Positions 13,634 to 19,980 of a DNA stretch of 19,980 nt are shown piece after piece (within the stretch, counting starts at the first letter, position 1; every line of letters begins with the position of its first letter). The position numbers were made by a program, and so were the translations under genes. The notes under the pieces were generated by a model. It was given only the letters and a program-made list of their open reading frames with translations. It made no database searches and was not told the DNA's origin. Source of the stretch: Bacillota bacterium (lineage in GTDB: Bacteria > Bacillota > Clostridia > Christensenellales > Aristaeellaceae); contig JAEWNM010000043.1 in the NCBI GenBank assembly GCA_023392755.1, forward strand, positions 1 to 19,980. The letters are read 5' to 3'.

Positions 13634-15037
13634 ATGTACGGGCTGCATATTGACCGAGCATCGTCCCTGTCCATTGCACGGCAGCTGACGGGGCAGATAC
13701 GGGTGATGATTTTGAACGGTACGCTTGAAGCCGGTACGCGGCTGCCGCCCACACGGAGCCTATGCGCTGAGCTGGCTATTGCCCGCAACACCGTGCTGCA
13801 GGTGTACGAGCAGCTTATTGCCGAGGGGTATTTAAGCGGGTGCACGGGCTCCGGCACGTATGTGATGGCGCTGAACCGGCCGGGCTGCGTGCCGGTTTTG
13901 CGTGCGGCTATGGAAGGAAAAACGGGAAATGCAAGCGCTGCGGAGCGGGGAGGCATGATTGCCTTTGAATCCGGGCTGACGGACTTTCGTCATTTTCCCC
14001 GTGCCGCCTGGACCCGGGCGGTAAGGGACGCCCTGAACGATATGCCGGGGGAGAAGTTTGCCTATTGCGCCCATGCCGGGGATGAGGAGCTGCGAAAGGA
14101 GCTGTGCGCCTATTTGTACCGCACAAAGGACATCACGTGCAGCCCAGGGCAGATTTTCATACTGCCCGGCGCCACCAGCGGCGTGGATGCGGTATGCATG
14201 GCGCTAAGAAGCTGCCCTGTTGCCGCCGTGGAGGACCCCTGCGTGCATTTTATGCGGCAGGCTTTTCTTCGCAACAGCTATCGGATAGCGCCTGTCCCGG
14301 TGGACGGCCAGGGGATGCGAACAGATATGCTGGCCGCGTTGAACGAAGCCGGGCTGATCTATGTGGTGCCGTCCCATCAGTTTCCAACGGGGAACGTGCT
14401 GCCTGTCCGCCGCAGGCTGGAGCTGTTAAACCAAGCCCGGCGGCTGAACGCGTTTATACTCGAGGACGACTATGACAGCGAGTTTCGTTACGAGGGGGAG
14501 CCGATACAGACGCTCAGGCACCTTGATCCTGACCGAGTGATCTACCTGGGCTCTTTCAGCAAAATATTTTCACCCACGCTGCGCATGGGGTATATGATTC
14601 TGCCTGAGGAGGCAATGGACAGAATGCGATCTGCCATGGAATCGATCAACCTGTCGGCGCCTGTGCTATTGCAGCGCGCGCTGGCCGCATTTATGCACAG
14701 CGGGCAGTTGGAGCGCCATATCTACAAAATGAAGCGGCTGTACGCCCAAAAGAGGCTGCTGCTGATGCGTGAATTGCGGCGTGCATTTGGCGGAAACATT
14801 TACATCAGCGGTGAAAACGCGGGCATGCACATGATGGTAACGTTTGATAAGCGGCCGCTGCTTCGCGAGGACTTTGCGCGTATGCGCGATTTCGGTGTGG
14901 AGGCGGAATGGTCGGAGGATTATGCCATGGTCAAGAATGCGCATGAAAGCGGCATGATTCTGGGCTACGGCGCGCTTACGGAGGAGGAAATCGTTAAGGG
15001 TGTGGCATTGTTGCGCGCGGCGCTGGCCGATATGTAG
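13634..15037 (+). CDS. MocR/PdxR-type GntR-aminotransferase transcriptional regulator
   Basis: A 467-residue fusion regulator. Residues about 8-72 form a GntR winged helix (LSIARQLTGQIRVMILNGTL, then LPPTRSLCAELAIARNTVLQVYEQLIAEGYL). The rest is a class I aminotransferase-like domain that binds PLP: the Lys310 in GSFSKIFSPTLRMGYM is the expected Schiff-base residue, with EDDYDSEFRYEGEP and VVPSHQFPTG as further family marks. Such regulators sense PLP or amino-donor compounds. The ATG at 13634 is preferred since GGAGG lies 5 nt upstream; an ATG at 13622 is possible. It is divergent from metNI, so control of that importer or autoregulation is plausible but unproven. Confidence 0.93.
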   Translation: MYGLHIDRASSLSIARQLTGQIRVMILNGTLEAGTRLPPTRSLCAELAIARNTVLQVYEQLIAEGYLSGCTGSGTYVMALNRPGCVPVLRAAMEGKTGNASAAERGGMIAFESGLTDFRHFPRAAWTRAVRDALNDMPGEKFAYCAHAGDEELRKELCAYLYRTKDITCSPGQIFILPGATSGVDAVCMALRSCPVAAVEDPCVHFMRQAFLRNSYRIAPVPVDGQGMRTDMLAALNEAGLIYVVPSHQFPTGNVLPVRRRLELLNQARRLNAFILEDDYDSEFRYEGEPIQTLRHLDPDRVIYLGSFSKIFSPTLRMGYMILPEEAMDRMRSAMESINLSAPVLLQRALAAFMHSGQLERHIYKMKRLYAQKRLLLMRELRRAFGGNIYISGENAGMHMMVTFDKRPLLREDFARMRDFGVEAEWSEDYAMVKNAHESGMILGYGALTEEEIVKGVALLRAALADM

Positions 15038-15056
15038 TGTTTTGGCGCGGTGAGCT

Positions 15057-15614
15057 TCACTGGGCTTTGTTGTTTCTGTTTGTCAGCCGCTGGGTGAAAT
15101 ATTTGATGGCGGCATAGATGGCGATATAGATGGGGAAGGAATAGATGTAGCGCCAGGTAAGCAGCCTGTACATGCCGATATACACCGCAAGCGGCTCGCA
15201 TATAAACGACATAACGGCGCTGGCGATGGTGGCGGCCAGAAGGAACTTGCCCCAGGACGCGTATTTTTGATACAGCAGCATTCCAACCACCGGCACTATG
15301 ACATAATCCACAGGCAGCAGCAGCGTCATCTGCGGAAGGATGCGCACAGGGTATTCCCATGCCATATGGTCTGACAGGCCTATATCCAGAAACGTTGCTA
15401 CCACATTGGTCAACAGCCCGAATACGCTGATTTCCAGCAGCCGCTTTTTGTGTACCACCTTCCACCATACAATCAAAGGCACGATGACCAGAACGATGGA
15501 AACCCACCAGGCCAGGCTGAATATCTCCGTTTCCCAGTAGTGCTCAACGAACATATCGTTGAGTTGTTCCTTGGCCTTGATGATCTGATCATGCAGCTGG
15601 TCCGGACCGTTCAT
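15057..15614 (-). CDS. CBO0543-type membrane protein
   Basis: A 185-residue membrane protein with an amphipathic helical N-terminus (about 1-28) and five hydrophobic segments. The WETEIFSLAWWVSIVLVIVPLIVWWKVVHKKRLLEISVFGLL block and the HMAWEYPVRILPQMTLLLPVDYVIVPVVGMLLYQ segment match the CBO0543 family of spore-forming Firmicutes, whose function is unknown. The ATG at 15614 is chosen because GGGGAGG lies 8 nt upstream. It follows the 422-residue membrane protein by 23 nt in the same direction, so they are probably co-transcribed. Some members are expressed in sporulating cells, but nothing in the sequence here proves that. Confidence 0.75.
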   Translation of the reverse strand: MNGPDQLHDQIIKAKEQLNDMFVEHYWETEIFSLAWWVSIVLVIVPLIVWWKVVHKKRLLEISVFGLLTNVVATFLDIGLSDHMAWEYPVRILPQMTLLLPVDYVIVPVVGMLLYQKYASWGKFLLAATIASAVMSFICEPLAVYIGMYRLLTWRYIYSFPIYIAIYAAIKYFTQRLTNRNNKAQ

Positions 15615-15637
15615 GCGCCGCGCCTCCCCGCGCAAAA

Positions 15638-16906
15638 TTACATTGCGCCGTTTTCAGGGCCAAGCCTGCTTACACCCAGGGCTTCATGGCCCCAGAGAAT
15701 ATTCTGCACCGTTTCCGGCCCCACATTCCCGCAGTCCACCAACAGCACCACCTCCGGAGGCCGGATGCGAAGCTTTGCCTTTTGCCTTCGATTAAGGGCC
15801 AATTTAACCACAAGGCCCGCCCCAAATCCCGCTCCCGTGCCGATTAGCGCCCAGAGCACCGGGCCCCAAGGCAGCAAAAACCCATATATGAGCCCAAAGA
15901 GTGAAAATACGGCTGCGCTGATGATGGGATAATCCATCATGCTTTTTCTGTCGGATGCGCGGAGCCGGTCAAAGAGCGTTTGGGGTTCATCCCGCTTGTC
16001 CAGCGGCACAGCAAGAATGGCGGTTTTGGGTATGCCCTGCTTTTGCAGCGTTGTTACCGCCAATTCCAGATGGATGCTGTGTTCAAAGCTGGCTACGATG
16101 TACATGCCGCCTCCTTGTTCAGGGCCGCCGGGGAAAGGCATTCGAAAGTTTGCGCTTTGATACGCCTGCCGCAAGAGGCGGGCCTGTTCCCATTCAAAAA
16201 GCTTGTTGCCCTCCACGATATGGACATAGGCGTCGTATACGCCAAAGAGGAAAATGGATGGCACGTTCAATACCCATTGCTTGTCCAACGCTTCCTTCGC
16301 GAGCTCAAATTGCCCCAGTGCGGTAAAGTGGATGGCGGGCAGCAGCTTGGATTGGTAGACGACGACGATCCACCAGCCCAGCAGGAAAATCGCCATGAAA
16401 ATACGCCGGGTAATCAATTGGCCCGTGCCGGGTGAAAGCAGGGACCATACCGCCCCCATCCACGGCGGGCTTTTATCCAGGTAATTGATGCCCAGCGTAT
16501 GGATGATGAACGGTTTGACAGGCGCATCCTCCTGCGCGCAGAGCAGAAATTGCAGGTTCATGTCAACGGCCGCGTGGTAGCTGTCCCAGATGGCAAACAG
16601 GTATGTGGGGATGTAGAGCATCAGCCATTCCTTGTTCAGCACCATCTTGGCTGCGTCAGCCTGGCCTATGAAGGTGTAGTAGATGGCCAGGTTCATTTTG
16701 GATTCAAAGTTGACAAATACCTCCCAAATAAACAGAGCCATGCCGATAACATACTTGGCCAACAGCATATGGCCACATCCCGGGAAAATGGCCGTCCAGA
16801 GCGCAATAGCCGCCGGGCTCCTAAGGTGCAACTGCGTTATGCCCAAGGGGCTGATATACGCCCGCGGGCGGCGGGCCGGCGGATCGGGCCTGCATGTTGG
16901 CATCAT
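15638..16906 (-). CDS. Polytopic membrane protein with internal duplication and split soluble domain
   Basis: A 422-residue protein I cannot name. It contains two homologous membrane units: residues about 33-115 and 150-235. Each has a [FS]PG.G(H/Q) glycine turn followed by basic residues and a hydrophobic helix, then a GQ.(D/E).AK...(N/D)K.W stretch and a final Y.(F).(D)..(H) segment. Units of this type resemble TM2/DUF6677-like proteins. The C-terminal part (from about 268) begins with a beta-alpha motif, MYIVASFEHSIHLELAVTTL, then a glycine-rich membrane hairpin (about 328-370), then a second soluble strand-helix (VVLLVDCGNVGPETVQNIL). This pattern resembles DUF1269/GS17M-type stress proteins. 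The start at 16906 has a GGAGAGGGGG site upstream. Confidence 0.72.
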   Translation of the reverse strand: MMPTCRPDPPARRPRAYISPLGITQLHLRSPAAIALWTAIFPGCGHMLLAKYVIGMALFIWEVFVNFESKMNLAIYYTFIGQADAAKMVLNKEWLMLYIPTYLFAIWDSYHAAVDMNLQFLLCAQEDAPVKPFIIHTLGINYLDKSPPWMGAVWSLLSPGTGQLITRRIFMAIFLLGWWIVVVYQSKLLPAIHFTALGQFELAKEALDKQWVLNVPSIFLFGVYDAYVHIVEGNKLFEWEQARLLRQAYQSANFRMPFPGGPEQGGGMYIVASFEHSIHLELAVTTLQKQGIPKTAILAVPLDKRDEPQTLFDRLRASDRKSMMDYPIISAAVFSLFGLIYGFLLPWGPVLWALIGTGAGFGAGLVVKLALNRRQKAKLRIRPPEVVLLVDCGNVGPETVQNILWGHEALGVSRLGPENGAM

Positions 16907-16982
16907 AGCAATCGGACCCCCCTCTCCCGGAAAACTTTTACAGTCTTAGTATGGCTGCCAAAGCTTCGCATCATGCCCAAAT

Positions 16983-17020
16983 GAAAAGCGCCGTCCCCCA
17001 AATTATCGGGAACGGCGCGT
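16983..17020 (-). terminator. Rho-independent terminator of the sugar operon
   Basis: On the - strand, arms at 17018-17008 and 16998-16988 (GCGCCGT...CCC with GGGGACGGCGC) form an 11-position stem with one mismatch and a 9-nt loop, followed by TTTTCATTT. It lies 16 nt past the stop of the last isomerase gene. Confidence 0.9.
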
Positions 17021-17035
17021 TTGAAGAAGTAAAAA

Positions 17036-17905
17036 CTACATGGAGGTTATCCGTTTCAGATACGCGAAGCCCGCCTCAATGGCGGCAAGCGTCTCCTCCA
17101 TGCCCTCGAATTCCAGAGACAAATAGCTGTCGTAGCCGGCCTTTTTCAAAACGGATATGCATTGGGCGACAGGGATATCGCCGTGGCCCGCCACTGTGCC
17201 CCTGAGGTAATTTTCCCCCCGGGAGCGGAACCAGCCTGCGCCGGGATCGATTTGCGTGCCCGGCTTTATGAGGAAATCCTTGGCGTGGACGTGAAATGCA
17301 TAGGGTGCGGCGATGCCCACCGCATAGGCGCAATCCTGATCCGCACAGGCGAAATTGCCCATATCCACCAGCCAGCCAAAGTTTTTGTGGTTAACGGCCA
17401 GTATCAATTCCTCCACCCGCTGGGCGTCCTGCATTAAAAAGCCATGGTTTTCCGTGCAGGTGCGGATGCCCTTTGAGGCGGCATATTCGGCCACCTCACG
17501 GATAAATGGCGCGGCGGCGCGTATCACATCCCGGTAGCTTTTCACATCATGGGAAAGCCTGGTGGCGATGTCGTGGCGCAAAAGCCCCGCGCCCAGCAGC
17601 GCGGCTGTATCCACACAGGCCTTCAGCCGGGCCGCCTCCTTTGGGATGTCTCCGCCGCTGCCCATGATGAAATCCGCCGGTACGGTATAAGCGCATATGG
17701 CCAAACCGATCATGCGGCAATGCTCGTTAAGGGCGGAGGCCAACGCCGCCACAGTTTCTTCCCCCCGGCCAAAGCGCAGCTCCAGGGGTATGAATTCAAT
17801 CGCCTCAAAGCCGGTTTTTTTGGCCAGATCGCAAATGTCGAAATACCCGGCGCCTGCCTTTTCCATATAGGGCAGATAGCTGTAGCTGGATACCGATAGG
17901 CGCAT
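17036..17905 (-). CDS. Sugar phosphate isomerase/epimerase (xylose isomerase-like TIM barrel)
   Basis: A 289-residue AP endonuclease family 2/xylose isomerase-like barrel, related to IolE, IolI and hydroxypyruvate isomerases. The metal-site acids and histidines are in order: Glu152 in TCTENHG, Asp181 in WLVDMGNF, His207 in FHVHAKDF, and Glu265 in YLSLEFEG. Length is typical. The start follows a GGGAGGG site 6 nt away. It is the third gene of a leftward operon with a Gfo/Idh/MocA dehydrogenase and a second barrel protein, the arrangement seen in catabolism of inositols and rare sugars. Substrate not determined. Confidence 0.88.
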   Translation of the reverse strand: MRLSVSSYSYLPYMEKAGAGYFDICDLAKKTGFEAIEFIPLELRFGRGEETVAALASALNEHCRMIGLAICAYTVPADFIMGSGGDIPKEAARLKACVDTAALLGAGLLRHDIATRLSHDVKSYRDVIRAAAPFIREVAEYAASKGIRTCTENHGFLMQDAQRVEELILAVNHKNFGWLVDMGNFACADQDCAYAVGIAAPYAFHVHAKDFLIKPGTQIDPGAGWFRSRGENYLRGTVAGHGDIPVAQCISVLKKAGYDSYLSLEFEGMEETLAAIEAGFAYLKRITSM

Positions 17906-17921
17906 TTGAATCCCTCCCGTA

Positions 17922-18980
17922 TTAAAGCGTTATTTCATGGCCTGTTTTTGCGGATGCATAGATGGCGTCCAGGATTTTCATCAGCGTCACGCCGTCCTCC
18001 GCCGGGCTTTTGCAGGGCGTTCCGTTCATGACACAATCCACAAAATGGGCGATTTCGTTTTGAAACAGGCCGTCGAAGCTTAAGGAGGTGCGCATCGGCA
18101 GCGCGACATCCGCCAGGTAGCCATTCATTTCAGTGTAGATTTCCAGGTCGGGCTCCAGCTTGGCCCCGGCCTTGGTGCCGTACAGCTCGATGCGGCCAAC
18201 GGGCTTTGCGATATTCAGGGAAAAGCTGGCCTCCACCGTCACCACCGCGCCGTTGTCATAGCGGATCATGGCGCTGGCCAGGTCCTCCACATCGCAGATG
18301 TCGTGATCCGTTGCGCCCGCGGCACGGTAGCCGGGGTCGCTTTTCACATCCCTGCGGTCAAACAGCTTTTGAAAGGTTGCGCCATACACCGATACGGGCT
18401 TCGGGTTGCCCATCAGGTACCTGGTCAGGTCGATAACGTGCACCCCCAGATCGATGAGCGGGCCGCCGCCGGAAAGCGACTTGTTGCCGAACCAGCCGCC
18501 TGGGTTGCCTTTGCGGCGAAGATAGGTAGCCTTGGCATAATAGATGTCGCCAAACGCGCCCTGGCCGATGAAGTCCTTCAATATGGCGCAGTCGTTGCCG
18601 AAACGGCGGACAAAGCCGATCATAAGCAGCTTTCCGCTTTCCGCGGCCGCGTTGAGCATGGCCTTCGCATCGACGGCATTGGTGGCCATGGGCTTTTCAC
18701 ATAGCACATGCTTGCCGGCCTTCAGGGCGGCAATGGCAAGCGGCGCGTGGGCTGCGTTCCAGGCGCAGATGCTGACGGCCTGCAATTCCGCAAGGCGAAG
18801 CATTTCCTCCGCGCTGGTGTACAGGCGCGAGACCCCGAATTCATCGCCCCGCTTTTTCAGCAGTGCTTCATCCAGGTCGCACAGCGCATAGATTTCCACA
18901 TCCGGGTGTTTTTTGTAGGCGTTCAAATGCTCCAGGGAAATGGAGCCGGTGCCGATGACACCCACCTTTAACTTATCCAT
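17922..18980 (-). CDS. Gfo/Idh/MocA family NAD(P)-dependent dehydrogenase
   Basis: A 352-residue oxidoreductase. The Rossmann nucleotide site is GVIGTGSIS (7-15). CEKPMATN (94-101) carries the family EKP motif with catalytic Lys96, and GGGPLIDLGVHVIDL (171-185) supplies Asp177 and His181, the Asp/His pair of IolG-like enzymes. It probably oxidises a hydroxyl on a cyclitol, sugar or sugar acid, or a glycoside ring as in ketoglycoside pathways, with the neighbouring TIM barrels acting on the product. An AGGAG site lies just before the ATG, 12 nt after the upstream gene. Start and family are clear; substrate is not. Confidence 0.93.
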   Translation of the reverse strand: MDKLKVGVIGTGSISLEHLNAYKKHPDVEIYALCDLDEALLKKRGDEFGVSRLYTSAEEMLRLAELQAVSICAWNAAHAPLAIAALKAGKHVLCEKPMATNAVDAKAMLNAAAESGKLLMIGFVRRFGNDCAILKDFIGQGAFGDIYYAKATYLRRKGNPGGWFGNKSLSGGGPLIDLGVHVIDLTRYLMGNPKPVSVYGATFQKLFDRRDVKSDPGYRAAGATDHDICDVEDLASAMIRYDNGAVVTVEASFSLNIAKPVGRIELYGTKAGAKLEPDLEIYTEMNGYLADVALPMRTSLSFDGLFQNEIAHFVDCVMNGTPCKSPAEDGVTLMKILDAIYASAKTGHEITL

Positions 18981-18992
18981 GGCTTTTCTCCT

Positions 18993-19835
18993 TTAATCCA
19001 TCATGCATTTGAGGTAATCCACAGCCCCTGCGATATCGTGGTACGGATCGGCGCCAACTTCCCGCTCTATGGTGAGAAAGCCGCGGTAGCCAATATCCCA
19101 TAAGGCTTTGAGCCAGCCTGGAAAGTCCACATGCCCCTTGCCCAAAGGCAGTTCCTCAAAGGAGGGGGAGGTGACGATGGGGGATTCCACCACGCCGTAG
19201 ACTTCCTCCGGTTCACGGTAGTAATACCGCACGCCGTCCTTGGCGTGGGTATGGACGATGTATTCCTTTAATGTGTGCACCGCCTTTACCGGATCATCCC
19301 CCGTAACCATGACAAGGTTGGCCGGATCAAAGTTCACCGCCACACCTTTGGAAAAAAGGCCGTCCAGAAACCGTTTCAGTGTGGCGGCCGTCTCCGGGCC
19401 TGTTTCCACGGCGAAATGGGCATGCATGCTGTCGGCATGGCGGCTCAGCTCCCCGCAGGCATCCTGCATGATACGGCGGCGGGGATGGCTTTCATCCTCC
19501 GGAACCACGCCGATATGGGTGGTGACGATGTCGGTGCCCAGGTCTTTGGCCAGATCAAGGATACGCTTGGAGGCTTCGATAAGCCTTGGGTTTTCCGCCG
19601 GCCGGTGAAAACCCATCCCCAAGTCGCCGCACAGCGCGCTGATGGCAAGGCCGCTGTCTGCGACACGCCGCCTAAACTCCCTTCGCCTGTTTTGCGTCAT
19701 GGCTTCCGGCGACATGTCGCCCCGGGTGGCATATACCTGTATGCCCTGCGCGCCTAACAGCGCGGCGCAGTCAAGCGCCTTCGCAACAGGCATTTGAAAT
19801 GAATCCAGCATGACACCGATGGGAAAGCGAGCCAT
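18993..19835 (-). CDS. Sugar phosphate isomerase/epimerase, first gene of the operon
   Basis: A 280-residue xylose isomerase-like TIM barrel, distinct from the other isomerase in this operon. Metal ligands are suggested by Glu144 (FAVETG), Asp170 (VNFDPANL), His197 (VHTHAKD) and Glu257 (LTIERE). A loop rich in Tyr, Pro and Glu (about 203-232, including YYYREPEEVYG) replaces part of the smaller family loops and probably shapes the substrate pocket. The start follows GGAGG 7 nt away and a leader of about 95 nt with its own promoter. Family members include epimerases and isomerases for inositols, tagaturonate, L-ribulose and similar substrates. Confidence 0.9.
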   Translation of the reverse strand: MARFPIGVMLDSFQMPVAKALDCAALLGAQGIQVYATRGDMSPEAMTQNRRREFRRRVADSGLAISALCGDLGMGFHRPAENPRLIEASKRILDLAKDLGTDIVTTHIGVVPEDESHPRRRIMQDACGELSRHADSMHAHFAVETGPETAATLKRFLDGLFSKGVAVNFDPANLVMVTGDDPVKAVHTLKEYIVHTHAKDGVRYYYREPEEVYGVVESPIVTSPSFEELPLGKGHVDFPGWLKALWDIGYRGFLTIEREVGADPYHDIAGAVDYLKCMMD

Positions 19836-19935
19836 ATGTGAGCCTCCTTTGCCAATGGCATATACTTTGCTTATACGGGAGCGCCAAGCACCTTATGAAC
19901 GCGCAAGCGCTGCCTGTCCGTTTTCTTTCCACCAT

Positions 19936-19964
19936 ACAATAGCAGTGCCGCACCGCCCTGTCAA
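19936..19964 (-). promoter_or_regulatory. Sigma-A promoter of the sugar operon
   Basis: On the - strand TTGACA (19964-19959), exactly 17 nt of spacer and TATTGT (19941-19936). It lies about 100 nt before the first isomerase start. The leader between them shows no riboswitch I recognise. Confidence 0.75.
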
Positions 19965-19980
19965 GCTTGCCTGCGGATGT

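Overview
The window reads as an ordinary chromosomal stretch of a moderately GC-rich Clostridia-type Firmicute. The signs are strong GGAGG ribosome binding sites, TTGACA/TATAAT-type promoters, GC-rich hairpin-plus-U terminators, an ECF vitamin transporter S component, a CBO0543-type membrane protein, a DUF1653 protein, a MocR regulator and an ECF sigma factor with a membrane anti-sigma-like partner. No transposase, integrase, CRISPR array, tRNA or rRNA was seen.

Region 1 (1-3645, + strand). A 5'-truncated tRNA-guanine transglycosylase (TGT) family gene overlaps by 11 nt a methyltransferase that looks like a full-length member of the Arm/Rmt/FmrO 16S rRNA m7G1405 (aminoglycoside-resistance) family. 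This is the most notable locus here. From memory, mobilised rmt genes of Gram-negative pathogens (rmtA, rmtD) have been reported next to a putative 'tRNA ribosyltransferase' ORF, so the pair may represent the chromosomal ancestral arrangement. It is followed by a separate promoter with a palindrome over the -10 box, a structured leader, an ECF S component and a two-domain uridine-kinase-like protein, closed by a strong terminator.

Region 2 (3646-8580). A small unknown protein (-) and a MATE exporter (+) are divergent. They are followed by a leftward cluster: a YegS/DagK-type lipid kinase, a secreted protein with a Cys/His papain-like signature, and a small coiled-coil protein. A divergent DUF1653 gene is separated from the lipid kinase by a 69-nt inverted repeat.

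Region 3 (8700-11553, + strand). A HAD-IIA (NagD-like) phosphatase, then a sigma-70 family ECF sigma factor overlapping a membrane-anchored anti-sigma-like gene. The latter is broken by an apparent one-base deletion near 10909.

Region 4 (11614-15037). A methionine-type ABC importer (metN-metI, leftward, without metQ) is divergent from a MocR/GntR-aminotransferase regulator.

Region 5 (15057-19980, - strand). A two-gene membrane-protein operon contains an internally duplicated polytopic protein with a split soluble domain. Upstream lies a three-gene sugar/cyclitol-type catabolic operon (TIM-barrel isomerase, Gfo/Idh/MocA dehydrogenase, second TIM-barrel isomerase) with its own promoter at 19936-19964 and a terminator at 16983-17020.
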